Below are positions 1-7,181 of a stretch of DNA of 58,142 nucleotides, piece by piece. The notes under the pieces are model-generated. The model saw only the letters and a list, made by a program, of their open reading frames with translations, ran no database searches and was not told the DNA's origin. Position 1 is the first letter of the stretch. The number at the start of each line of letters is the position of its first letter. Made by a program: the position numbers and the translations under genes. Origin of the DNA: Actinomycetota bacterium (lineage in GTDB: Bacteria; Actinomycetota; Acidimicrobiia; Acidimicrobiales; Acidimicrobilacustridaceae); contig JACPNV010000016.1 of NCBI GenBank assembly GCA_016185305.1, positions 1 to 58,142 of the forward strand, given 5' to 3'.

Positions 1-187
1 CGAACTCGCGATCGCACACCCCCCGGCCGTGCAACTCGGCCAGCACCTTCGCCTGGCCCGCATCCAACAAACCGCGCACCGCCTCGATCGCCACCGCCGC
101 CGCACACAAGTCATCATCAGACCCCGCCCCCGCGTCCAGACCGGCGATCTTGCCGCCCCACTCCAACGCTTCCATCCCATCGAACAT
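1..187 (-). CDS. DUF222 / HNH-endonuclease-type protein, N-terminal part
   Basis: The gene runs leftwards off the window, so only its first 62 codons are visible. The translation starts MFDGMEALEW and continues with an alanine-rich helical stretch (VAIEAVRGLLDAGQAKVLAE) typical of the DUF222 region that opens actinobacterial 13E12-type proteins, whose C-terminal half is usually an HNH nuclease. That half lies outside the window and is not seen. I chose the ATG at 187; an in-frame GTG at 214 would add nine residues, and neither has a clear ribosome binding site. In actinobacteria this family is often multicopy and behaves like a dispersed mobile element. The assignment rests on composition and pattern only. 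Confidence 0.55.
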   Translation of the reverse strand, partial: MFDGMEALEWGGKIAGLDAGAGSDDDLCAAAVAIEAVRGLLDAGQAKVLAELHGRGVCDREF

Positions 188-449
188 GTGTGCGAGCTTA
201 CCGGGCCGGCTCACCCAGAGCAACAGGAAACACAAGAAAAACCACGATCATCCCCCGCACGATTCGGCCCGGCAGGACCCGCCCTCTGGCGGTCGCGCCG
301 CCGGCCAGCGCTTGCCACATCGACAACAACTTGGCGTTGGACCACCCCTACACCCACCTCCACGAGCTCGACGCCACCGAGCACCCCGTACCGACCCACC
401 CCACGCCCGAATGCACCAAAGCCGCGTGAACCCGGTCGTCGTTGCGCTG
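188..449. other. Intergenic stretch without a supported gene
   Basis: About 260 bases lie between the start of the DUF222-type gene and the end of the aquaporin gene. Short open frames exist on both strands, but none has a ribosome binding site, a recognisable domain or convincing composition. It may hold the promoter for the leftward gene, but no -10/-35 pair is clear. Confidence 0.4.
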
Positions 450-1220
450 TCAGTCTTCGTCGTGTTCGAGGATGACGCGGTCGGCCACCTCGCCGATGCG
501 CGGGTAGATCAACAAGATGACGGGGATGGCTACGGCGGCACCGACGAGTTGGGCGACGACGAACATCGGGACCGAAGCCGGGGCGATGCCGGCGAACGTG
601 TCGGTGAAAGCACGACCGATCGTGACCGCCGGGTTGGCGAAGCTCGTCGATGACGTGAAGTAGTAGGCGCCGCCGATGTACGCGCCGACCGCGAACGCGG
701 CGGCAGACCCGCGACCAGATCGGACCACGCCGAAGATCACGAGCAGCAGGCCAAGTGTGGCGATGCCCTCGGACAACCACAGGTTGCCTCCCGTCCGCGT
801 GTGCGTCGACCACTCGACGGCCGGCAGCGAGAACATGAGGTTCGCGACGATCGAGCCGGTGATGGCGCCCAGGATCTGGGCGGGGATGTACGCGAGAGCG
901 GTGCGGGTATCGATGCCGCCGAAGACACGATCGACGAGCGTGACGGCGGGGTTGAAGTGCGCGCCCGACGCAGGACCGAACGCAAGGATCAAGGCGATGA
1001 GGACCCCCGCGGTGGCGGCGGCGTTCTGCAAGAGCTGGAGGGCGGGGTCGGTGGTGAGCCGCTGGGCCATGATGCCGGAGCCGACCACGCCGGCCACGAG
1101 GAAGGCCGTCCCGATGAATTCGGCCGCGAGCTTGCGAGCGAGGGGCGACACCGAACGGGCCGTTGCTGTCATGGAACGGGTGTGCCGCTCGGTCGCCAGG
1201 CGCTTCTCGGTGAAGGTCAT
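450..1220 (-). CDS. MIP-family channel (aquaglyceroporin, AqpS-like, in ars operon)
   Basis: A 256-residue membrane channel of the major intrinsic protein family. Two half-helix NPA motifs are visible (FNPAVTLVDR and FANPAVTIGR), with about six hydrophobic segments. It starts at the ATG at 1220, which overlaps the TGA of the preceding arsC by four bases, so it is the last gene of the arsRC-arsC operon. No ArsB or Acr3 pump is present in the window. In Sinorhizobium meliloti the channel AqpS sits in the ars operon and lets arsenite made by ArsC leave the cell down its gradient; the same job is inferred here from position. MTATARS, sixteen codons in, is an alternative start. Confidence 0.85.
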   Translation of the reverse strand: MTFTEKRLATERHTRSMTATARSVSPLARKLAAEFIGTAFLVAGVVGSGIMAQRLTTDPALQLLQNAAATAGVLIALILAFGPASGAHFNPAVTLVDRVFGGIDTRTALAYIPAQILGAITGSIVANLMFSLPAVEWSTHTRTGGNLWLSEGIATLGLLLVIFGVVRSGRGSAAAFAVGAYIGGAYYFTSSTSFANPAVTIGRAFTDTFAGIAPASVPMFVVAQLVGAAVAIPVILLIYPRIGEVADRVILEHDED

Positions 1221-1663
1221 GCGACGGCCGGAACGTCGAGGCCGGCCATGAGGCCGCGCACACGCTGCTCGATCTGGTCCCGCACCTCGCGCACGACCCC
1301 GATCGGTTGGCCGGCCGGGTCGGTCAGGTCCCATTCCTCATAGCGCTGGCCCGCGAAGATCGGGCAGGCGTCGCCGCAGCCCATCGTGACGATCACGTCG
1401 GCGGCACTTGCGATCTCGTTGGTCCATGGTTTCGGATGCTCGGACGAGATGTCGATCCCCACTTCCTTCATTGCCTCGACGGCGACCGCGTTGACCCGCG
1501 TGCCGGGGTCGGAGCCACCGGAGAACACGTCAACCGAGTCACCGGCGAGGTGACGCAGCCATCCCGCGGCCATCTGCGAGCGACCGGCGTTGTGGACACA
1601 CAGGAACAGGACTGCCGGCTTGTCGTGCACGCCACTCTCTTCGGTCGCGGGTTCGTCGATCAC
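1217..1663 (-). CDS. arsC: Arsenate reductase, low-molecular-weight phosphatase fold
   Basis: A 148-residue enzyme that reduces arsenate to arsenite. The phosphatase-type P-loop CVHNAGRS begins at Cys22, and a second redox pair lies in TMGCGDACP (Cys96 and Cys100), so it fits a three-cysteine relay recycled by thioredoxin or mycothiol. The GTG start at 1663 overlaps the TGA of the upstream ArsR-ArsC fusion (GTGA), and its own stop overlaps the ATG of the channel gene. A second in-frame GTG at 1630 (VHDKPAV) is also possible. It is the second LMW-phosphatase domain in this operon; the other is fused to the repressor. The electron donor cannot be told from sequence. Confidence 0.9.
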   Translation of the reverse strand: MIDEPATEESGVHDKPAVLFLCVHNAGRSQMAAGWLRHLAGDSVDVFSGGSDPGTRVNAVAVEAMKEVGIDISSEHPKPWTNEIASAADVIVTMGCGDACPIFAGQRYEEWDLTDPAGQPIGVVREVRDQIEQRVRGLMAGLDVPAVA

Positions 1664-2310
1664 GCCGCAAGGCCCTCGATGCGGCCGCGCAGCTCGTCGA
1701 CGGTTGCATCGAACGCGCGGCGGTCGCCGGCGATGATCGGGTCGGCGATCGACCAATGCAACCAGCTCTTCTTCGGTGACAGCTCTTCGTGGGCTCGATC
1801 GCACACCGTGATCACCCTGCGGCCGCGGAGGTCGCGCGGCACGAGCAGCCGAGGTCGAGCGCGGGTGAGGTCGATGCCAGCTCGGCGGGCGGCGGCGACT
1901 GCGCCCGGATGGACGTTCGTGGCTGGATGCGTGCCCGCGCTGCCGGCCACTTGCCGCGTGATGTCGTTCCACAGCGCAGCCGCTAGTTGCGAGCGGGCCG
2001 AGTTGTGGGTGCACACGAACAACACGGGTCTGTCGATGGGCACCTTCGCCGACGGGCGGAGGCTGTCGAACGCGCCTCGGCAAAGGCGGACGTATCGCCG
2101 GCGCTTGTCTCCAGATGAGATGACCCGCACGATCAGTCCGGCATCTTCGAGGACGTCGAGGTGGTGGGCCAGCAGGTTGCCGGCCAGAGTGGCCTGCTCA
2201 CCGAGCTCGGCCACGGACCGGTCTGACGGCAGGAGCGCGTCGACGATGGCGAGCCGGTGCGGATCACCGAGTGCGGCGTGTACGGCGGCCCGTTGCTGCA
2301 CAGCATTCAC
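1660..2310 (-). CDS. ArsR repressor fused to LMW-phosphatase-type arsenate reductase
   Basis: A 216-residue fusion. Residues 1-85 form an ArsR/SmtB winged helix (LGDPHRLAIVDALL, then NLLAHHLDVLEDAGLI); from about residue 94 an arsenate-reductase domain follows with the P-loop CTHNSARS at Cys100. It probably senses and acts on arsenic in one polypeptide. The helix region lacks the usual C-x-C inducer site, so how it senses is unclear. The GTG start at 2310 sits where transcription should begin from the promoter at 2317-2346, so the mRNA may be leaderless. It heads the operon arsRC-arsC-aquaporin, with four-base overlaps between all genes. ArsR-ArsC fusions are known in a few lineages but are uncommon. 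Confidence 0.85.
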   Translation of the reverse strand: MNAVQQRAAVHAALGDPHRLAIVDALLPSDRSVAELGEQATLAGNLLAHHLDVLEDAGLIVRVISSGDKRRRYVRLCRGAFDSLRPSAKVPIDRPVLFVCTHNSARSQLAAALWNDITRQVAGSAGTHPATNVHPGAVAAARRAGIDLTRARPRLLVPRDLRGRRVITVCDRAHEELSPKKSWLHWSIADPIIAGDRRAFDATVDELRGRIEGLAA

Positions 2311-2316
2311 GCGCCA

Positions 2317-2346
2317 ACCATAACTACTCAACACAGATTGAGTCAA
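2317..2346 (-). promoter_or_regulatory. Promoter and operator of the arsRC-arsC-aquaporin operon
   Basis: Reading leftwards, TTGACT (2346-2341) and TATGGT (2322-2317) are separated by 18 bases. Within this stretch lies the perfect inverted repeat ACTCAA-N6-TTGAGT (2326-2343), a TCAA/TTGA arrangement common for ArsR operators. The start point expected about seven bases after the -10 coincides with the GTG at 2310, so a leaderless transcript is likely. The operator lies over the spacer and -35, which suits repression by occlusion. Confidence 0.55.
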
Positions 2347-2732
2347 TTGCCGCTGACTCTCGCGCCACTGGGTGGGACACGATCCGGACCGACCGCCAGG
2401 GCGTCGCGCAGTGCATCGATCTGCTCCGGCACGATCGAGTACCAGATCCAACGGCCCCGCTTGTCACCGATGATCAGCCCTGCCTCCGAGAGCACCTTGA
2501 GATGGTGCGAGACCGTCGGCTGGCTCTTGCCCAGCGGCTCGACGAGGTCGCAAGCACACACCTCGCCGGCCTCGGCCGACGCGAGCAAGCCGAGCAGTCT
2601 CAGACGGACGGGATCGCCGAGCGCGGCGAACGCGTGGGCCAGCGGCACGGCATCACGATCGTCGAGCGGACCGGCGAAGACCGGACCGCAGCAGCCTGCG
2701 GTCTCGATGCGCACTGCTGGCTCCTTCGCCAC
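2343..2732 (-). CDS. arsR: ArsR/SmtB-family metalloregulator
   Basis: A 129-residue winged-helix repressor. It carries GEVCACDLVEPLG, whose C-x-C matches the trivalent-arsenic site of classical ArsR (ELCVCDL), followed by the recognition helix SQPTVSHHLKVL. An additional CC pair occurs near the N terminus (TAGCCGPV). The GTG start at 2732 is preceded by GGAGG seven bases upstream. It is transcribed away from the cadI-like gene across a region with repeated operator motifs (2756-2827), so it probably controls that gene and itself. Its stop codon overlaps the operator of the arsRC operon. Confidence 0.88.
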   Translation of the reverse strand: MAKEPAVRIETAGCCGPVFAGPLDDRDAVPLAHAFAALGDPVRLRLLGLLASAEAGEVCACDLVEPLGKSQPTVSHHLKVLSEAGLIIGDKRGRWIWYSIVPEQIDALRDALAVGPDRVPPSGARVSGN

Positions 2733-2755
2733 GGGACACCTCCGGCGTTCTCTAG

Positions 2756-2827
2756 ATGTTGACGAATCTCTATATTGACAGATGTCGATACGCTCAGTAT
2801 GTTCCTCGTATCGACATTCGTCAATCT
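2756..2827. promoter_or_regulatory. Divergent arsR/cadI promoter with repeated operators
   Basis: On the plus strand TTGACA (2775-2780) and TATGTT (2798-2803) are spaced by 17 bases, a near-consensus promoter for the cadI-like gene. The 16-mer ATTGACAGATGTCGAT (2774-2789) recurs in inverted orientation at 2810-2825 with 14 of 16 bases matching, and a weaker third copy begins at 2758. Each copy is itself an imperfect palindrome. The two strong copies create an 11-bp perfect inverted repeat (2782-2792 / 2807-2817). One copy covers the -35 and the other the start point, as expected for a tightly repressed promoter bound by the adjacent ArsR. Confidence 0.6.
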
Positions 2828-2843
2828 ACTGGAAGGACCGCCC

Positions 2844-3302
2844 ATGGCACGAGTCCAGCTCGCCCTCAACGTGAACGACATCGATGAAGGAATCGCCTTC
2901 TACTCGAAGCTGTTCTCCACCGAACCGGCCAAGGTTCGCACCGGCTACGCCAACTTCGCCATCGCCGAGCCTCCCCTCAAGCTCATCCTCATCGAGAACC
3001 CCGGCCACGGCGGCACCCTCAACCACCTCGGTGTGGAGGTCGAGTCGACCGACGACGTCACCGCTACCAACGCCCGACTCAGCGATCAGGGCCTGCCAAC
3101 CGCCACCGAAGACCAGGTCACGTGCTGCTACGCCGTGCAGGACAAGGTCTGGGTCGACGCGCCCGACGGGACGCCGTGGGAGATCTACTCGGTCCTCGCC
3201 GATTCCGAGACACCCAACGGCGAGCCGCGCAACGTCGACCCGAGCTGCGGACCGGGCGCCTGCGGCACCTCGTCGGACGCCGACATCTGCTGCGCGAGCT
3301 GA
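2844..3302 (+). CDS. cadI: CadI/ArsI-like VOC (glyoxalase-fold) metal-inducible protein
   Basis: A 152-residue single-domain VOC protein close to mycobacterial CadI and to ArsI, the lyase that cleaves carbon-arsenic bonds in organoarsenicals. ArsI-type features are present: His61, the vicinal pair Cys94-Cys95 followed by Lys101, and Glu113. The first metal ligand of ArsI (His5) is Gln5 here, as I recall for CadI, so lyase activity is uncertain. A cysteine-rich tail (CGPGACG and CC near the end) could bind soft metals. The ATG at 2844 follows GGAAGGA seven bases upstream; an earlier ATG at 2775 lies inside the promoter. It is probably induced by arsenic or cadmium through the divergent ArsR. 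Confidence 0.85.
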   Translation: MARVQLALNVNDIDEGIAFYSKLFSTEPAKVRTGYANFAIAEPPLKLILIENPGHGGTLNHLGVEVESTDDVTATNARLSDQGLPTATEDQVTCCYAVQDKVWVDAPDGTPWEIYSVLADSETPNGEPRNVDPSCGPGACGTSSDADICCAS

Positions 3303-3324
3303 CAGGCATCGGGTTCGGGTCACC

Positions 3325-4317
3325 TCACCCGTCGCTCCGGCGAAGGGACGCGTCGATCCGCTCGCCGATGCGGCGAAGCACGTCGACGAGCGCTGCCGGC
3401 TCTTGGACCGTGAACTCGACGCCCAGCCGAGCGACTTGCACCGCCAGCCAGTCGAGGTCATAGGTGAGGGTGCGGAAGCGGCAGGTGTTCTCGTCCACTG
3501 CATCGAGCAAGCCGACGTGTGAGGGCAGCAGGGGGGTGACCTTGTCGATCGGCGCGTGGAACAGCACGACCGCGGCGATGCTCGGCTCGGTCCGCGAGAT
3601 CGACTGGCGCACGAAGCTGGGCGCGTCCGCCGCGGGCAGTTTGCGATCCTTGGAGCGCACACCGGCAAGTCGCGGGCGCGAAGCACGATCGACCCGGAAG
3701 GTGCGCCAGTCCTCGCGGCGAACGTCCCACGCGACCAGGTACCAGCGGTGGCCCGCGGGGACGAGACGGAAGGGTTCGACGAGTCGACGCGACTCTGAAC
3801 CCTCCTTGTCCGCGTAGTCGAACCGCACCTGCTCGCGATCGCGGCACGCCATCGACAACACCGCGAGCGCCTCAGGGTCGACAGTGGCGTCAGGATCTCG
3901 CCACTGCAACGGCTCCACGTGGCTCTGCAACGCGCCGACGCGCTTGCGCAGCCGGCTCGGTAGCAGCTGATCGAGCTTCGCGAACGCCCGAAGCGACGTC
4001 TCCTCGATGCCCTCGATGCTCGTGGACGCGGCCGTGCGCAGCCCGACCGCGACGGCGACGACCTCCTCGTCGTCGAGCAACAGGGGTGGCATGTGCGTGC
4101 CGGCCGCCAAGCGATAGCCACCGGAGACACCGGGCACGGCGTCGACCGGGTAGCCGAGCTCGCGGAGCCGACCGATGTCGTTGCGGATGGTGCGGGTCGA
4201 CACGTCGAGGCGCTCGGCGAGCTGCGGCCCGGACCAGTCGGGCCGGCTCTGGAGCAGTGCCAGCATCCGCAACAGCCGCCCGTGGGTCGATGACGCGGCA
4301 CCCGAAGAATCGGCCAC
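3325..4317 (-). CDS. WYL-domain transcriptional regulator (YafY type)
   Basis: A 330-residue regulator. The N terminus is a DeoR-like helix-turn-helix (LAERLDVSTRTIRNDIGRLR) with the wing YPVDAVPGVSGGYRL. The middle holds a WYL ligand domain (AGHRWYLVAWDVRR, then RTFRVDR), followed by the WCX region. I start it at the GTG at 4317; an in-frame ATG at 4353 would add twelve residues but lies over inverted-repeat DNA that looks like operator. It is divergent from the DrrAB-type exporter, and such regulators usually control the neighbouring transporter and themselves. The inducer is unknown. Confidence 0.88.
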   Translation of the reverse strand: MADSSGAASSTHGRLLRMLALLQSRPDWSGPQLAERLDVSTRTIRNDIGRLRELGYPVDAVPGVSGGYRLAAGTHMPPLLLDDEEVVAVAVGLRTAASTSIEGIEETSLRAFAKLDQLLPSRLRKRVGALQSHVEPLQWRDPDATVDPEALAVLSMACRDREQVRFDYADKEGSESRRLVEPFRLVPAGHRWYLVAWDVRREDWRTFRVDRASRPRLAGVRSKDRKLPAADAPSFVRQSISRTEPSIAAVVLFHAPIDKVTPLLPSHVGLLDAVDENTCRFRTLTYDLDWLAVQVARLGVEFTVQEPAALVDVLRRIGERIDASLRRSDG

Positions 4318-4418
4318 GACCTTGATTCTTTCGCAGATTGCGGAACGAAACATACCGCATTGGTTCGTACGGTCTCTTCCATGCCCGAGACACTCCTCGA
4401 ACCCGCGAAAGGCCAGCC

Positions 4419-5495
4419 ATGACCACCCCTCCTTCCCCGAGCGGTCCCGGCGCCGTGGCCATCGCCGCGAGTGGCCTCTCCCGCCGCTTCGGCACCACCG
4501 CCGCCGTCGACGGCCTCGACCTCTCGGTCGGCCGCGGCGAGATCTACGGCTTCCTCGGCCCGAACGGCGTCGGCAAATCGACCACCGTCCGCATGTTCTG
4601 CACGTTGCTCGCGCCGTCTGCGGGCACGGCGATGGTCGCGGGCCACGACGTGGCACGCGAGCCCGACGCCGTGCGCTCGCGCATCGGCGCCGCGCTCCAA
4701 GAGGTCGCCCTCGACCCGAAGCAGACCGGAACCGAGCTGCTTCGGCTCCAAGGACGGCTCTACGGGTTTACCCGCCCCGAGATCGCCGATCGGCTGCGCG
4801 AGATCGCCGACCTTGTCGACATCGGTGACGCGCTCGACCGCCCGATCCAGACCTACTCCGGCGGCATGAAACGGCGCCTCGATCTCGCGGCAGCGCTCGT
4901 TTACAACCCCGATGTCCTGTTCCTCGATGAACCGACGACTGGGCTCGATCCTGTGAGCCGCAGGCGCGTGTGGGAGGAGGTCCGCCGTCTGAACCAACAG
5001 TTGGGGATGACGATCTTCCTCACGACGCAGTACCTCGAGGAAGCCGACACGCTTGCCGATCGGGTCGGCATCATCGATGCCGGAAGACTCGTGGCCGAAG
5101 GTGCACCCGCCGACTTGAAGCGAAGTGTCGGCCAGGACGTCATCATCGTCCGGCTCGACGGCGACGCCGCATCGGCCGTCGACGCGGTTGGCCGCGTGCC
5201 CGGCGTGACGACGGTAGAGCGGCGCCACGACGAGCTCTTCGTCAGCGTCGAGAACGGCGCGGCAACCATCGGCCCGGTCGCTGTCGCGCTGGCCGGCACG
5301 GAGGTCGCACTCCGCGACCTCACCTTGCGCACACCGACGCTCGACGACGTCTTCCTCGAGCTGACCGGCTCCCGCATCCAGAACGGTGACTCGCGCACCG
5401 ACGAGTCGGACTCGCCGGTCGACGCCACCGATCTCACGGCGACCCCTACGCACCCGACCACCACCCGCTCCGAAAAGATGGAGGCAGTCCGATGA
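4419..5495 (+). CDS. DrrA-type ABC exporter ATP-binding protein
   Basis: A 358-residue ATPase of the daunorubicin-resistance (DrrA) class. Visible motifs are Walker A GPNGVGKST, the signature YSGGMKRRL, Walker B VLFLDEPTTGLDP, and TTQYLEEAD, where Gln replaces the usual H-loop His, a common feature of DrrA proteins. The C-terminal 100 residues form the DrrA-type extension, ending in an acidic and Ser/Thr-rich tail. The ATG at 4419 is used because AAAGG precedes it and the frame upstream is not conserved. Its stop overlaps the original ATG of the permease. The pair probably exports a hydrophobic drug or lipid. Confidence 0.9.
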   Translation: MTTPPSPSGPGAVAIAASGLSRRFGTTAAVDGLDLSVGRGEIYGFLGPNGVGKSTTVRMFCTLLAPSAGTAMVAGHDVAREPDAVRSRIGAALQEVALDPKQTGTELLRLQGRLYGFTRPEIADRLREIADLVDIGDALDRPIQTYSGGMKRRLDLAAALVYNPDVLFLDEPTTGLDPVSRRRVWEEVRRLNQQLGMTIFLTTQYLEEADTLADRVGIIDAGRLVAEGAPADLKRSVGQDVIIVRLDGDAASAVDAVGRVPGVTTVERRHDELFVSVENGAATIGPVAVALAGTEVALRDLTLRTPTLDDVFLELTGSRIQNGDSRTDESDSPVDATDLTATPTHPTTTRSEKMEAVR

Positions 5496-6330
5496 CCACC
5501 ATCAACGTCCAGCCGCTCGATCAGCCCTCGATCAGCCCCTCGTGATCACCGCCGTCCGGCCTCGCCCGACCGGGTTCTTCCACGACACCGCCACCATCGC
5601 CGGCCGCGCGCTGCGGGCGGTGCCCAAAGACCTGTCCGCCGTGGTCCCACCCGTGCTGATCGCGGTCTTCTTCTTCGTCGTCAACGTCGCAACGCTCAAG
5701 GGCCTCACCGAAGGCTCGATCTCCGGCTTCGACTACACCGCCTTCCAGATGCCGACGGCGATCCTGCTCGGCGTGACCGGCGTGTCCCGCGCGCCCGCGG
5801 TCGTGCTCGACGTGCAGGACGGCTACCTCGATCGGTTGCTGCTGACGCCGGTGCGGCGGCTGTCGATACTCGTCGGGCACATGGTCGCCGACGTCGTCGT
5901 GGCGGCGTGCCTCACCGTCCCGATCCTCCTGGTGGGCTTCATCCTCGGCGTGCGCTTCGCAGCGGGTCCGCTGGGGGTGCTCGTGTTCATCGTCATGGCC
6001 GCGGCGTGGAGCCTCGCCTTCGCCGCCTTCGGCTACGCCATCGCGCTGAAGACCGGCAACCCGGCCGCGGTGCAGTCGAGCTTCCTCCTGTTCTTTCCGT
6101 TCCTCTTCCTCACCAGCTCGTACGTGCCGCGCGAGCAGTTGACGCCGTGGCTACAGCGCGTCGCTGCTTGGAACCCCGTCACCTACATCCTGGACGGCCT
6201 GCGCTCGCTCGCGCTGACCGGGCGGCAGGGGCGCGAGCTCGCAACCGCGGCGCTCGCCATCGGCATCGTTGCCACCCTCAGCATGGCCATGTGCTTCCGG
6301 GCCCTGGCGGGCCGGGTGAAGCAGGCCTGA
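5492..6330 (+). CDS. DrrB-type ABC-2 permease, 5' end frameshifted by an 11-bp duplication
   Basis: A six-helix ABC-2 permease of the daunorubicin-resistance type (for example SAVVPPVLIAVFFFVVNVATL, and FPFLFLTSSYVPREQLTPWL before the last helices). The ATG at 5492 overlaps the ATPase stop (ATGA) but hits a stop after 17 codons, at 5543-5545. The cause is a perfect tandem copy of the 11-mer TCGATCAGCCC (5517-5527 and 5528-5538). Removing one copy gives an unbroken frame MTTINVQPLDQPLVITAV into the permease. As written, only the GTG at 5542 (262 residues) keeps the body open; it has no good ribosome binding site but overlaps the stop of the leader frame, so coupled re-initiation is conceivable. 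It could be a real mutation or a sequence error. Confidence 0.82.
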
Positions 6331-6344
6331 CCACGCGCGGCCCC

Positions 6345-7109
6345 TCAGCCGAGGTAGGCCAGGCCCTGGCGGGCGAGGAACCACAGGGCGAACCCGACGA
6401 GCAGCACACCGAACAGGGTCTTCAACCTCGCCGTCGGCAGCCGCTGCGCCACGCGGGCGCCGGCAAGCGCACCGGGCACGAGCCCGAGTGCGAACCAGAG
6501 CGAGAGCATCCATTCGAGGTCGCCCAGGAACGCGTGCGTGATGATCGTCGGCACGGTGAGCGCGACCGCGACGACGAGGCTCGTCCCTGCCGCCTCGTGC
6601 ATATCGAGGCCGAGCACGACGAGCAGCAGCGGCACGAGCAGGAAGCCGCCGCCGTTGGCGAGCAACCCGCTCACGAACCCGACGGCAGCGGCGCTGGTGA
6701 CGACGAAGACGATGCTGTTTCGGCGGGCATCGGCCCGGGCGCCGGAGCCCACCCCTTCGACGCCCCGAACGATGCGGATCCCGACGGCCAGCAGCACCGC
6801 GCCCGACAGGAGGAGAAGCAGCGGCCCGCCGACGAGCCGGCTCATCGCCGCGCCGGCCACCGCGGCCGGCACGGCGCCGGCCAGCGTGCGACGGGCGATC
6901 GTCCAGTCCACCTTGCCGTGGCGCGTGTAGGTCCAGGCGCCCGCGGCCGAGCCCGGCAGCAGCGCGGGCAGCGGGCCAACCACCGCCGCCATCCCCGGCA
7001 CACCGAGCAACGAGAGGACAGGCGTGGCAAACGCGGAGCCGACGCCGAAGAGGCCGTAGAGAAGGCCAACGCCGCCACCGGCGACCACGATCAGAGCAGA
7101 ACTTGCCAT
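6345..7109 (-). CDS. TauE/SafE (DUF81) family membrane permease
   Basis: A 254-residue inner-membrane protein with about eight hydrophobic helices and the two related halves typical of TauE/SafE proteins: GGGVGLLYGLFGVGSAFATP near the N terminus and VGFVSGLLANGGGFLLVP in the second half. The family exports sulfite, sulfonates or other small organosulfur anions. The ATG at 7109 follows from alignment of the first glycine-rich helix. It is divergent from a LysR regulator whose operator-like repeats lie between the two, so it is probably the regulator's target. The substrate is not readable from sequence. Confidence 0.85.
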   Translation of the reverse strand: MASSALIVVAGGGVGLLYGLFGVGSAFATPVLSLLGVPGMAAVVGPLPALLPGSAAGAWTYTRHGKVDWTIARRTLAGAVPAAVAGAAMSRLVGGPLLLLLSGAVLLAVGIRIVRGVEGVGSGARADARRNSIVFVVTSAAAVGFVSGLLANGGGFLLVPLLLVVLGLDMHEAAGTSLVVAVALTVPTIITHAFLGDLEWMLSLWFALGLVPGALAGARVAQRLPTARLKTLFGVLLVGFALWFLARQGLAYLG

Positions 7110-7134
7110 GGGTCCAGCCAACCGCATCCGCATT

Positions 7135-7181
7135 GATAGGTCAAAGTGGATGCATAGATGGCTCCGATAGGATTTACCTAT
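7135..7181. promoter_or_regulatory. LysR operator candidate between tauE-like and lysR
   Basis: ATAGG-N5-CCTAT at 7167-7181 is a perfect 5-bp inverted repeat reaching into the lysR start codon, and a further ATAGG stands at 7135-7139. A palindrome at this place suits autoregulation of a divergently transcribed LysR gene. No experimental support. Confidence 0.35.

Noticed and set aside
211-1263. 350-codon minus-strand frame over the aquaporin gene
   Set aside because: The translation is Arg/His-rich and out of frame with the clear NPA-bearing channel gene.
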